64,000 nt of DNA, from NCBI GenBank assembly GCA_002811645.1, contig PDIP01000006.1, positions 1-64,000 on the forward strand, read 5' to 3'. This DNA is from Corallochytrium limacisporum (lineage: Eukaryota > Opisthokonta). Position numbers and translations under genes: made by a program. The notes beneath the pieces are model-generated. The model did not search any database and was not told the origin of the DNA. It saw only the letters and a program-made list of their open reading frames with translations. Position 1 is the stretch's first letter. Each line of letters begins with the position of its first letter. This document shows positions 39,841-48,831 of this stretch, piece after piece.

Positions 39841-40387
39841 GGCTATGCTTTGGATGATTTGTTCAAACTCCACGGTTTGCTGGGATCCAAGGTGCGGAAT
39901 CGAATGGCTCAATGATGGCATACGTACTCCAAAGTACCACCACCCGTCCCCACCCTCCTTGTTTCCAATCAAACCCGCCCGCCGAGAAGAGAGATTTTTT
40001 GGGTGCCTATAGCGCGAGTGTCGCCTGGCGGGACACGGGTTTACGTTGGTCACCGTCAAATCTTGCCAACCTTTCCCCCAATTCTTCCCTGCCCCCTTTC
40101 TTTGTCTCCTTTTTCCCCATGCCGTTGGGACAAACGTTTGCTACCCCCCTTGTGTGCACAGTCAAACGCGGACACGGGGAACCAACCTGCCTTGGCAACT
40201 TTGTGCGAAAAAGCCAGCTGGTTCAATGGGACCTTCCAGGAGCTTGCAGCACTAGCATAATCTTCCCACAACCATCCCAACCCCGCAACAGTTTTTACGT
40301 TGACAAGACCCCCCCCCTTCACTCGGGGAGAAAAAAAAAAGCCTCCCCCATTAGGGGCCTGCCTGTAGTGAAAATACCGAATTTGAG

Positions 40388-40582
40388 AAATCTGGGGGTC
40401 TCACTATGGACGGTCACAGATCAGAATCCTGTCAACCGATTTCGAAGATTCGAAAACATGGAACATGACAAGATATGATAATTTACACTTGTGTATGTTT
40501 AATTATCATGTTTATGATGCATGTCCAAAAAAATTGCAAAAAAAAAAGAAGCTTGGAAATTCCGAGCAGGGTGATTCGAACA
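40388..40582. repeat. Left direct repeat with truncated tRNA-Tyr 3' end
   Basis: This is one copy of a roughly 195-bp repeat matching 46880-47073. Differences are a few substitutions, a divergent patch near 40468-40492 and the length of an A run (ten here, eight in the right copy). Its last 21 bp (40562-40582) equal the final 21 nt of the tRNA-Tyr gene on the minus strand: the last bases of the T stem, T loop, the other T-stem strand and acceptor strand. The tRNA match stops there, so this copy is a non-functional remnant. Confidence 0.9.
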
Positions 40583-40789
40583 TTCTATACTGTGGCGTTG
40601 CTGGTGGTCTCTAAGTGCAATTTGAGGCACTGTTTGGTGGTAGTTCCTGCCTGTGACGTATATCGGGGCGGGTCTCTCGTTTCTTCCTGTTCTGTGAGTC
40701 CCTCTCCACTCCGACGGGGACTGCGTTGAAAAGGAAGAAAAAAAAGAAGAGTGGTTACGATACGGTGGATTGAGACTCTTCAAGGTCAT

Positions 40790-43700
40790 CTACTGTTTCT
40801 TAGGTTTTACGGTATGCCAATGCGTAGAGTGGACTTTCGTGGCCCTACACCCCCTTCTCACCCCCCTCCCCGGGGCCCCTATTGGTAGTCTTTGCCCAAC
40901 GCGCCGGCCGCTTAGCCTCTTGCGTTGGGCGCCTCGTGTGGCTGCACCTTCAGCGGGTTGTGAGCATTGCATCGGTGCGGGGGGAAGGGCGAGCTGGTGA
41001 GATCCCGTGTACGGACCGAGAGGTTTGGCCATTGTTGGCGCCTGGGCCCGGCCCATCTTATGCCTCGCTATTCCCATGAGGTTCGTCCACTTGTCATCCA
41101 CATCACTGTCCACAATTTGAGGACAGCGAAGTTTGCCACGTAGATGGGTATAGCACTCGGCGAAGCACGCTTCCATTACAAAGTTGGCCAGGTGGGATTG
41201 CCTGCGCGGATCCTGCAAGAGGTATCGGTCCAGCATGACAGCTACAGTATGACCCATACACTGTGCCAATTGCTCCAAATAGGCCCTCTTGTTGCCACTT
41301 CCCGTGGTGTCGATGAGTCCGACCGCATAGGTCACGGCTAGGTGCCGCACCTTATGGCTGGTCATCTTACATTCACCACCAGAGAGCTCCTCCACGCAGT
41401 GCTGGAACGCAATGGCAACCGATTGATTGCATACCCGACAGTGCTCACGGGACTTGACTGGATCAGCGCGGGCAGGGCAACGTGAGCACTGCAAAGGAAA
41501 GAGGGGCAATTTGAGCCTGAGCCTGTCGTTCCGCGCCAAAAAGAAACACCGTTCCCTTATGCGCCTCTGCAGCTCGGGCACAGACCGCAAAGATCCCTGC
41601 GTGGACTTCGGGTTCGGGCCGTGGAGGGCCAACGCCTCAGGAAAGACCGAATCCGGAGCGGCCACCGGCAACACAATGCGAATGTACCAAGCAACTATTT
41701 TGGCCAGTTCCTTGTAGAGCCATGTGCGATCAATGTACTTGCGTTTGAAACAGCTTGTCTTGATCCTGGCGGGCCAATAGATATGACCACCTATCAAAGG
41801 ACGCATCGCTTGCTCCGCTGCTGTGGCTCGCTCAAAGGATCCGACTAGGGCGGCACGCAGGATGCTCTGCCGCGGGAACCCCGTCCCCATGACCTGAGTA
41901 AGGACATGTTCTTGGATCCTGCGGCTGAGACTGATGAGCTGCTGCACAGGCGATGGTGGTGGCACATACTGTACATTCTCGTCACGCACACAATTGGCAT
42001 CGCTACCAAAAGACAGAAGGTGATGCAGGAGCGTGCGGTTATCGTCATCGAGCAAGCGACCCATGCCATCAGGGTGATTGTTGATGCTCTTAAAGAAGGG
42101 CATGAGGAAATGGTGAAGTGACTTGTTTAAGTACTCATCGAGCCCTTTGAATCCGTCCCTGGGGATCTTGCCGGTCGCAAGGGCGCGCTCATGAGAAGAG
42201 CAGTACGTGTCTACCAACTTCCTCTGATTGTCCAGATTTCTGAGGGCAAGCTGCAAATCGCTGATACTTTTGTTCCACTGGGCCTGGATACCAGACGCCT
42301 TCATTATTTGTGCAACTGCAGCGTGGCGGTTTAGTGCGGTGCTGCCATGGTGGCTTCCACTGCTGCGACCATGGTTAGCAGGTGCTTTCATGAGGCGCAC
42401 AATGTCTCTCAGTGCCTTGCTGACGTTGAGAACACTGCGCACACTGCCTGCCAAAGTACGCGGCATCTTGTAGAGCTTGCGGAGGAAGGAGTCACCCTGG
42501 GCGTAAGAGACAACAATGCGGCGATAGTATCGGCGAAATTGAATGTGTTTATCCTTGTGCGCTTGCTTGAACGTATCAAATGCCCGCGACAGCGACTGCT
42601 TCAATTTCAATTCAATCCACTGGGTAACCATACCATTATCGTAGAATGGCCGCAATAGCTGCCTTGGGTCACGCAAGAGTGTATCAGTCATCGACGGTAT
42701 GTAATCATGGACCCGGTGACAGTAGAGGAGATAGCCACGCACATCTGCAAGATGCGCTGAGGTCGTCTTACGGGGTTCGCTACAGGCAAATGCCAGCAGT
42801 ACCTGTCGAGGTTGGGATGCCTTCTCGGTGTCTCGCTTTTGCTTGCGCTGCCACCACTCATGCCAGCCATTGCGTCGCAGAGCCACGGTGACAATGGTAC
42901 CGATTCCATGCCATAGTGTCTCCACCCACTGTTGGAGCCAGGCAACGTGACCTCCCTGGGCCGTTGTGGTGCCGTCGATTAGCGACTCTGGTTCTACAAT
43001 CATGTCAAAGTCTGTGTTTGGCAGTCTGAAGACCAGCGAAATCGGAACTAAGACACGCGCCACAGCCGAGATACCGTCCACTAATGTCTTGTCCATGTCT
43101 TCATCTTTGTCCGTTCTGTTGTTTTCTTCAGATGCGTCTTCTCCATCGGCGAGTACGGATTCGTCGCCATAGTCAGCGTCCAAGATCTCCTCTTGCTCTT
43201 GTGCCTCATCCTTAGCCTCGGGCTGCGGGTGGTACGCCATCAGCTCAGAATGTAAGTCAATCGAGGGTAACGGACACCGTCCGGTAGAGGTTCCCTTGGG
43301 AAGCATGCAAGCATCAACCTGCTCCTGGTGCTCGATCTCAAGCAGTGCTTGGTCTAAGCGTTCCACATCTTGTTCAAACCCTGGGTCGCTTCGCAGACTC
43401 TTGATGCGCCCGCGGCGATTAATCTCGCCGACGGCGGCGCCAACGTCCACTGCCGGTGTCTTTTCGTAGGATAAGTCAGCAGTGCGATCGTTCATTTGAA
43501 TGGAATGGTAGTAAGCCCGGTGCAGCTCGTAGTTGTGCTGAAGCAGGCCAGACTGTTTGACACTACGAGACTGGAGCTTGCGAGCACACTTGGAGCCCAT
43601 GTGAATTGGTAGCATTTGTCCATCTCGCACGGGCGGCGCCACGTCCCGAGATGCCCAATATTGGTGCCATGCTGCCCAATTGACCACCCGAAAGAGACCA

Positions 43701-46441
43701 TCCAAGTCCTTGGTGGTCATTGGTTGCCCTTCTTCGGTCAGGAACAAGTTCTCAGCTCCTTTGAACCCCTTGTCCTGTCCCAATAGGGCCGGATGTACAT
43801 ATTTGCAGTAGACACGAAGCACACGCGACACAACTGGAGGAATGGGAATCTCGGTGGCATGTCCGGCCAAACAGTTCTTGTGCTCAAGGGGCATGTCCAC
43901 AAAGCTGACCATTTCGCGATCCAACGTTGAGTCCCCGGAGTGCACCAGGTGACTCAGATATCCGTACACCATCTTGGTGCAGTCACCATCAGTCCCGGCG
44001 GGAACAGCAGCCAACCTGAACGCGGCTTCCTGTTCGTAGCCGCAGCCAAACTCACCACTGGCCCTTGTGAGACCACACAGCACGGAGGGGCGCTGGTTGG
44101 GTACTAAATAGTTTAGAAGCATGACGAGAAGCATTACCATCTGTACGCGCACAATACCGTTCTCCCTAACGTATCTACAAATATGAGACTGTCGGTTCGT
44201 TCCGTCGTTAGCGCTGACCAGATCAAGGAAGTCCCGAACAGCTGGCTCGATGAGGTCAGTGAGTCCTGTCATCATGGCGAGGACGTCAGTCTGCCGCGGC
44301 ACACGACCCTTCTCCTCATCGTGCCGGCTGGTGCGTGCAGTGTTCTCGACCTCAATATTTGGATACAGATCATTCTCTTTGGTGAGGTTCTTCAGGAGAT
44401 CCAGGACTCTTTGCGACCCTTCCAGGACGTGCTGGCATCGGGCTGCAGTGGGCATGAGTTCATGAATGTTGGCCGCGCGCAGCGCCTCCACCAATTTTCT
44501 CATTCTTGTAATTTTGTTCCTCCTAGCCCCAGCACATACCGTCCAGTGCCACTTGCGTGTTTCACGGTCATCATCAAAGTCGTCAGTGCCGTCATCGGCA
44601 TTGTCCGCGGATGCCCCCCTCTTCTGAACCACAACTCGGCGGAAATACTCCGCATGCCATTCCGGCTCTGCCATAATGATCTCAAACAGAAAGGTCCAGT
44701 CGCTGTTGAGGTCCTCTATCCTACAAACCAGATGAGCAGGAGGTACAGAGTCCTGCTCGAGTAGTGAGTCCACCTCTGGATCATCAACGGGCCGGGTGGC
44801 AAGATCCAGGAAGAAGGTCCAAAATTGCCGGCCCATGCCCAGGATGGCTTCAAAGAAGGAGCTCCGGCGCGTTCCATCGTTGGCGGGTATCCACTTGGAC
44901 AACATGGAGGATACGAGAGTAGTACCATCAAAGTTCTTGTTTAACCAGGCCTCCATGCGTTGTAGGTCCCCTGGTCGTTCACAAATGTGGTACAAGAAGG
45001 CGTGTAATTCGGTCTTGGTCGGAGTGCATCTTTGCTTGCCACCAACTCGCTCCTGGTTATGTACACACTTCATGGTTTTGGTCTGCGAGTCATTGAAATG
45101 TTTGATCACGCTCACAGCCACCACCCCATGGAGTAGAAGCTCCACAGTGAAATTGGAAGATCGCCCAGGTTCCAACCGATCATTTCCAATTTGATTGCGA
45201 GCAGTAGCCCTTTGCTCTGCCCGACATGAGAAATACAGAGAGTACCAAATTTGTGGATCTGGAAGCATCGCTACACTTGCCTGTAGGAATGCTTTTCGCA
45301 CCCCCAACACTCGAAGTGCATCAGGGGGGAGTTCCACTGCAGGCCCTTTGTGGTTGGGATTGTAGTTTATCTTGTGGGGGCCACTGTTCTCTTTGCAATC
45401 CTGTTTCTTTCTCCCGGCTCCTGGCTGTTGCCGACGCCATTTGCTTCGACATTGAACATCGCCCGTCCTACCATGGTAGGTTGGAAATGGCAGCTCATAC
45501 AAACCATTGCCAAAGGATCGATTCGAGCCCACATTTGCAGTCTCAACTGCCATCTTCTTTATTGTACGCACCATCGGATCACAGACCGGCAGGAGGATGG
45601 AGTCGGGCTGTCGATCCCGGTCTCCGTCCAGTGGCAATAGACTCCCGCCGTAGTGTTTCTCCTCATGTGTCATCAAGATATTGGAAGAAGCAAACGTATC
45701 CGCAGTTTGATCACCCAGGAAGTCTAGCCATCCAGGGTGGTGTTCGGCCTCGGTACCATCGATTCCGCTGTACCACCCGTCAAAAGATAGAATGCTGGCA
45801 ACCACGGAACGTTCGAGGATCAGACGTAATTGTCCCGCTGTCATCGGGACCGGCATCGTCATGATGATACGAATTGTAATCAGTTGTGCTGTCGTGGAGG
45901 GGGATCGAACGTGCCACTGATAGGCATACTCTGCATCGCTTGCATCAAGTATTGCTTGCAGAAGGCTTGCAAACTCGGCGCGGTCGCCAGAAGGTTTAAT
46001 GTTTGGGACAAACTCAGTGGTCCAAAACTGGGTACGCAGGGACGACAAACATTGCCGTGGTCCTGGTTGGTGCAGAAAATTGTGGTCAGACATGCCATTC
46101 TCATCATCACAACCATGCAAGGTGATAAATGCTTTTGGCCCTACCGGGACATGGCGGTTGGTTCGGACTTCGGTCGGACAGTAGTGTCTGATGCGCTCGC
46201 TGGTAGTTGCAAAGCCATTGGCTCCGCACCATATGCAACTCCTTGTTCCAGTGAACCACACTGGTTGGAAATTGTCGTCAATCGGGACCAATTTTTTGGG
46301 GGATCTACTCCTGATCTTGCGGGGCTTCTTCGGTACCTGTTCATCGCCAGTGAATCCGAAAGTGCACACGGCTTGTTCACTGGCATTGCTCATGTTTACA
46401 TGTGTTACTTTTCTATAACGCGCAAAAATGGAGATAGCCAC
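40790..46441 (-). CDS. Giant tyrosine recombinase (Crypton-like), possibly with two YR modules
   Basis: The protein has 1883 residues. The C-terminal catalytic core is canonical: His1696-x-x-Arg1699-His1700 with Thr1704, then MGH with His1731, then nucleophile Tyr1740, nine residues after the His as in Xer and lambda-type recombinases. Arg1524 or Arg1529 (FPRQSILRAAL) may supply the first catalytic Arg. A zinc-binding pair CX2C-X12-CX2C (Cys1652, 1655, 1668, 1671) sits just before the core. A second recombinase-like block at about 775-980 has Arg784 (NQRPSVLCGLT), Lys951-x-x-Arg954, His969 and Tyr978, again with the nine-residue His-Tyr spacing. The N-terminus has a basic, NLS-like stretch (residues 38-50) and a C2HC finger (Cys69, Cys72, His86, Cys88). 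An acidic linker lies near 1085-1135, and the C-terminus is Arg-rich. It presumably catalyses integration and excision of its element. Homology to Cryptons specifically is inferred. Confidence 0.75.
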   Translation of the reverse strand: MAISIFARYRKVTHVNMSNASEQAVCTFGFTGDEQVPKKPRKIRSRSPKKLVPIDDNFQPVWFTGTRSCIWCGANGFATTSERIRHYCPTEVRTNRHVPVGPKAFITLHGCDDENGMSDHNFLHQPGPRQCLSSLRTQFWTTEFVPNIKPSGDRAEFASLLQAILDASDAEYAYQWHVRSPSTTAQLITIRIIMTMPVPMTAGQLRLILERSVVASILSFDGWYSGIDGTEAEHHPGWLDFLGDQTADTFASSNILMTHEEKHYGGSLLPLDGDRDRQPDSILLPVCDPMVRTIKKMAVETANVGSNRSFGNGLYELPFPTYHGRTGDVQCRSKWRRQQPGAGRKKQDCKENSGPHKINYNPNHKGPAVELPPDALRVLGVRKAFLQASVAMLPDPQIWYSLYFSCRAEQRATARNQIGNDRLEPGRSSNFTVELLLHGVVAVSVIKHFNDSQTKTMKCVHNQERVGGKQRCTPTKTELHAFLYHICERPGDLQRMEAWLNKNFDGTTLVSSMLSKWIPANDGTRRSSFFEAILGMGRQFWTFFLDLATRPVDDPEVDSLLEQDSVPPAHLVCRIEDLNSDWTFLFEIIMAEPEWHAEYFRRVVVQKRGASADNADDGTDDFDDDRETRKWHWTVCAGARRNKITRMRKLVEALRAANIHELMPTAARCQHVLEGSQRVLDLLKNLTKENDLYPNIEVENTARTSRHDEEKGRVPRQTDVLAMMTGLTDLIEPAVRDFLDLVSANDGTNRQSHICRYVRENGIVRVQMVMLLVMLLNYLVPNQRPSVLCGLTRASGEFGCGYEQEAAFRLAAVPAGTDGDCTKMVYGYLSHLVHSGDSTLDREMVSFVDMPLEHKNCLAGHATEIPIPPVVSRVLRVYCKYVHPALLGQDKGFKGAENLFLTEEGQPMTTKDLDGLFRVVNWAAWHQYWASRDVAPPVRDGQMLPIHMGSKCARKLQSRSVKQSGLLQHNYELHRAYYHSIQMNDRTADLSYEKTPAVDVGAAVGEINRRGRIKSLRSDPGFEQDVERLDQALLEIEHQEQVDACMLPKGTSTGRCPLPSIDLHSELMAYHPQPEAKDEAQEQEEILDADYGDESVLADGEDASEENNRTDKDEDMDKTLVDGISAVARVLVPISLVFRLPNTDFDMIVEPESLIDGTTTAQGGHVAWLQQWVETLWHGIGTIVTVALRRNGWHEWWQRKQKRDTEKASQPRQVLLAFACSEPRKTTSAHLADVRGYLLYCHRVHDYIPSMTDTLLRDPRQLLRPFYDNGMVTQWIELKLKQSLSRAFDTFKQAHKDKHIQFRRYYRRIVVSYAQGDSFLRKLYKMPRTLAGSVRSVLNVSKALRDIVRLMKAPANHGRSSGSHHGSTALNRHAAVAQIMKASGIQAQWNKSISDLQLALRNLDNQRKLVDTYCSSHERALATGKIPRDGFKGLDEYLNKSLHHFLMPFFKSINNHPDGMGRLLDDDNRTLLHHLLSFGSDANCVRDENVQYVPPPSPVQQLISLSRRIQEHVLTQVMGTGFPRQSILRAALVGSFERATAAEQAMRPLIGGHIYWPARIKTSCFKRKYIDRTWLYKELAKIVAWYIRIVLPVAAPDSVFPEALALHGPNPKSTQGSLRSVPELQRRIRERCFFLARNDRLRLKLPLFPLQCSRCPARADPVKSREHCRVCNQSVAIAFQHCVEELSGGECKMTSHKVRHLAVTYAVGLIDTTGSGNKRAYLEQLAQCMGHTVAVMLDRYLLQDPRRQSHLANFVMEACFAECYTHLRGKLRCPQIVDSDVDDKWTNLMGIARHKMGRAQAPTMAKPLGPYTGSHQLALPPAPMQCSQPAEGAATRGAQRKRLSGRRVGQRLPIGAPGRGVRRGCRATKVHSTHWHTVKPKKQ

Positions 46442-46879
46442 GAACTACAGTATGCGACACACTATCGAACCTGATGTAGGTTGCAGTGCCCCAGGCATAT
46501 GGTCTTCGCGCGGTGAGATCAGGTGAAAGACTTGATGGCATCTGTGAGACCCACCCACCCTCAAACCACCCTGCCCTTGGGGTAATTTGAAACTTTCCCG
46601 GCACGGCTACGGCCAATTCCAGGTGAATTTTTCCTCCAATCCATAGGGGCGATCTTGTGTACTGAAGAGTCTCATAGAAAATCGCAATGGGAAATATATA
46701 CGGGGAAGCACTGGATCACGATTCACTATTAGACACTGAAAAGGCCTGGCGCGGCTTAAGGTGTACATATAAATGAGACTCCCGTCATCACCGGGGGCTG
46801 GCGGAAAAAAAAGAGAGAGTCTCCCTTATGCACTCCCCTCTCGCTCCTTCAGCTGATAGTAAAAGTACTACAAAACAGT
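46442..46879. other. Upstream region of the recombinase gene inside the element
   Basis: These 438 bp lie between the recombinase start codon and the right direct repeat. They should hold the recombinase promoter; TATA-like patches occur near 46695 (aatatatac) and 46768. No other gene is seen. Confidence 0.45.
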
Positions 46880-47073
46880 AAATCTGGGGGTCTCACTATG
46901 GACGGTCACAGATCAGTATCCTGTGAACCGATTTCGAAGATTCGAAAACATGGAACATGGCAAGAACTTATTTTATACACCTGTGTTATGTTTAATTATC
47001 ATGTTTATGATGCATGTCCAAAAAAATTGCAAAAAAAAGAAGCTTGGAAATTCCGAGCAGGGTGATTCGAACA
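46880..47073. repeat. Right direct repeat including the tRNA-Tyr 3' end
   Basis: This is the second copy of the roughly 195-bp repeat. It covers the last 21 nt of the intact tRNA-Tyr gene (47053-47073) plus about 173 bp of its 3' flank, including an eight-T terminator on the minus strand. The repeat boundary inside the tRNA falls at the start of the T loop, a common attachment-site position for tRNA-targeting integrases in bacteria. Confidence 0.9.
47031..47038 (-). terminator. RNA polymerase III terminator of tRNA-Tyr
   Basis: Eight consecutive T on the minus strand begin 15 nt past the tRNA 3' end, the expected form of an RNA polymerase III terminator. The equivalent run in the left repeat has ten. 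Confidence 0.75.
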
Positions 47074-47170
47074 CCCGACCTAGAGATCACTATTCGGTAT
47101 GTTTAGTACCGGATTTCAGATGAATTTGCGCATCTACAGTCTCCCGCTCTACCAACTGAGCTATGCTCGG
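47053..47170 (-). tRNA. tRNA-Tyr(GUA) with a 46-nt intron
   Basis: The gene folds as a tRNA. The acceptor stem CCGAGCA pairs perfectly with TGCTCGG, the D arm is GCTC-AGTTGGTA-GAGC, the anticodon stem is GGAGA with TCTCT, the loop CTGTAGA carries anticodon GTA, and the T arm is GGGTG-TTCGAAT-CACCC. Exon 1 is 37 nt (47134-47170) and exon 2 is 35 nt (47053-47087). The intron (47088-47133) sits after position 37, the canonical site, and contains a TAC that could pair with the anticodon. The internal promoter boxes A and B are present. CCA is not encoded, as expected for a nuclear gene. The 3' end is shared with the direct repeat of the recombinase element. Confidence 0.95.
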
Positions 47171-47861
47171 TGAGTGCTTCTGATGGGCGAGGGTGGAAAA
47201 AAAGTATATAAACTACTGAGCAATGCACGTGTTTGAGTTAGGTTTTCAGTGAAAGTCTGGTGGCGGTGGGGTGATGGATGTGGGCAATTCGGTGGACGGG
47301 AAATGTCTACGTTTGAAGGGGGGCGGCAGGGGGGAGACTCCTCCATCGAGGAGCGAGGCGTGCTCGGTTGATATAACCCCACACACCACAAAAAGAGGAA
47401 AGTTTCTTCTTCCTTCCTTTTCTCTTGTTTCCTTTTCTTTCTTTCGTTTCTTTCCTTTGTCGTCCAGCTGGCGGCGCCTCTCGTCCCTCGAGAACCATGG
47501 CTCGGCCCTCCTGTTCTTCTATTTCCTCGAATACGCCAAGAGTGTGTACACACCCATGGAGGCATTGTTAGCATTTCCTTTTTTTTTTTTTTAACTGTTC
47601 TTCCCTCTCCCGATTCTTATTGTTGGCTCCGGCGGGGCTATTGCCAATACGAAAAAGGGACAGGGCCCGAGGGGAGGAGGAGGAGGGGGGCTTGCCGTGT
47701 TTTCCAGCCGTGGACTGTTTGTGTCCCGTAACGGGCAGGTAGTTGAGGGAAAAATTAGAAGGTTATGATATTGAAATTGAAATGCCCAAAGACCATGCAA
47801 CGACAGACACATACCCAAGAAAGAAAAAGAGAGCAACAAAGCCAATCTTAAACTCAAGAGG
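47171..47861. other. Spacer with a long polypyrimidine tract
   Basis: This spacer lies between the tRNA-Tyr gene and the zinc-ribbon gene. It has a nearly pure pyrimidine tract on the plus strand at about 47400-47465, then a T13-type run near 47580 and G-rich sequence near 47670-47690. The tract is likely part of the plus-strand gene's promoter. No gene is supported. Confidence 0.5.
47205..47212 (-). promoter_or_regulatory. TATA-like element upstream of tRNA-Tyr
   Basis: The minus strand reads tttatata about 35-42 nt before the tRNA 5' end, the position at which upstream TATA boxes support tRNA transcription in fission yeast and plants. This is a sequence match only. Confidence 0.45.
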
Positions 47862-48719
47862 ATGTCGTCAAATCCACCACCTGGCTATGGCCAGCCGCCG
47901 CAGGGGTACGGACAGCCACCGCAGGGATATGGCCAGCCACCACAGGGATACGGACAGCCACCGCAGGGGCACGGACAGCCGCCGCAGGGGTACGGACAAC
48001 CACCGCAGGGGTACGGACAACCACCGCAGGGATATGGACAGCCGCCCCAGGGATATGGACAGCCGCCCCAGGGATATGGCCAGCCGCCGGCGCCGGGCCA
48101 AGACTACGGATCCATGCTTCCTTCAGAGTATAGAAACAATGGTCAGGGCGCGGAGCAGAGGCCCAGTGCGGGCACCGTTCCAGACAACTACGCACAAACG
48201 GCCCAGGCAGCATATGGTGGTCAACAGCCGCCATCAGAGCCGCTGCCATCGTCTCAGCAAGAACCACCTTCCTCAAAGAAGCAGCAAATGATGAACGAGC
48301 AACAACAAAACTATGCTCCGCCGCCCATGCCGCCACCGGGACAGGCACCGGGAGCGTATCCGTACCCACCAGCGGCCAACCCTGTTCCGGAAGGAACGGA
48401 TTTCAATGCCCGCGAAGTAAAAGACTTCCCCAACGAGTTCGACGACGAGTCCAAGGGCAAGGGTGCCTTCAAGAATTTCATTGGCCTAAACACTGCGCGT
48501 TGCGCAGTGTGCCAGCAAAAGAATCGAGTGCGCGATGGCCAGGCGCGAATCTACAGCTGCGGTCGCTGCGGGGAACTGTCCCTGGCGGAAGGGGTCAAGG
48601 GGCCCAAAGATCCAACCAAAAAATTTTTCCGCTGTGGCTGCAATGCACTGCTCATCATGGACAAAAACTCCATGATTTTCATGTGTCCACGTGAACGTGC
48701 AATTCGTGGCTGTGGCTAA
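47862..48719 (+). CDS. Zinc-ribbon protein with (GYGQPPQ)10 repeats, PIP4P/TMEM55-like
   Basis: This encodes 285 residues. After seven residues come ten heptapeptides GYGQPPQ (one GHGQPPQ, the last GYGQPPA), then a Gln/Pro-rich low-complexity region to about residue 180. The C-terminal 80 residues hold two zinc-ribbon-like units: [13 protein letters not shown] with CGRCGELSL, and [20 protein letters not shown] with [11 protein letters not shown]. The pattern RC-x-CN-x-LLI-x6-8-CPR closely recalls the cytosolic zinc-ribbon part of TMEM55/PIP4P phosphoinositide phosphatase-family proteins. Those continue into two membrane helices; this protein ends at the ribbon and has none. It may be a soluble relative, or an LSD1-type zinc-ribbon protein, whose family also carries such Gln/Pro-rich leaders. 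Function unknown. Confidence 0.6.
   Translation: MSSNPPPGYGQPPQGYGQPPQGYGQPPQGYGQPPQGHGQPPQGYGQPPQGYGQPPQGYGQPPQGYGQPPQGYGQPPAPGQDYGSMLPSEYRNNGQGAEQRPSAGTVPDNYAQTAQAAYGGQQPPSEPLPSSQQEPPSSKKQQMMNEQQQNYAPPPMPPPGQAPGAYPYPPAANPVPEGTDFNAREVKDFPNEFDDESKGKGAFKNFIGLNTARCAVCQQKNRVRDGQARIYSCGRCGELSLAEGVKGPKDPTKKFFRCGCNALLIMDKNSMIFMCPRERAIRGCG
47883..48092 (+). repeat. 21-bp tandem array coding for GYGQPPQ
   Basis: Ten in-frame 21-bp units differ mainly at third codon positions (tac/tat, ccg/cca/ccc), with one Tyr-to-His change in unit five. The synonymous drift argues that the peptide repeat is maintained rather than freshly expanded. Confidence 0.9.
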
Positions 48720-48831
48720 GGGTACGGTGGTCACTAGTTCGCCTGTCTTGTCATTGTAATCAATAAACCTGCCATTCCACTTGACGTTTCCTGTGGAGCG
48801 ATTTTCCTTTTTCTTTTCTTCCGTCATTCGA

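Larger units (their letters stand above)
40388..47073 (-). mobile_element. Tyrosine-recombinase element inserted at a tRNA-Tyr gene
   Basis: A 6.5-kb unit is bounded by direct repeats of about 195 bp (40388-40582 and 46880-47073). It is almost filled by one intact 1883-codon tyrosine recombinase gene. Each repeat ends inside tRNA-Tyr sequence: the right one is the 3' end of an intact tRNA-Tyr gene, the left one only its last 21 nt. Reading on the minus strand, the order is tRNA-Tyr, flank copy, recombinase gene, tRNA 3' fragment, second flank copy. No reverse transcriptase, RNase H or DDE transposase is present, which points to a Crypton-like DNA element rather than a DIRS retroelement. The repeats are roughly 90-95% identical by eye, so the insertion is probably not brand new, yet the gene has no stop or frameshift. 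The exact element ends are inferred. Confidence 0.7.

Noticed and set aside
40388..47073. Interpretation as an LTR or DIRS retrotransposon
   Set aside because: No reverse transcriptase, RNase H, gag or methyltransferase is encoded, and the repeats contain tRNA gene sequence rather than promoter-polyadenylation structure.
47868..48369. Open frames opposite the GYGQPPQ array
   Set aside because: They are low-complexity mirror frames of the 21-bp repeats and have no independent support.
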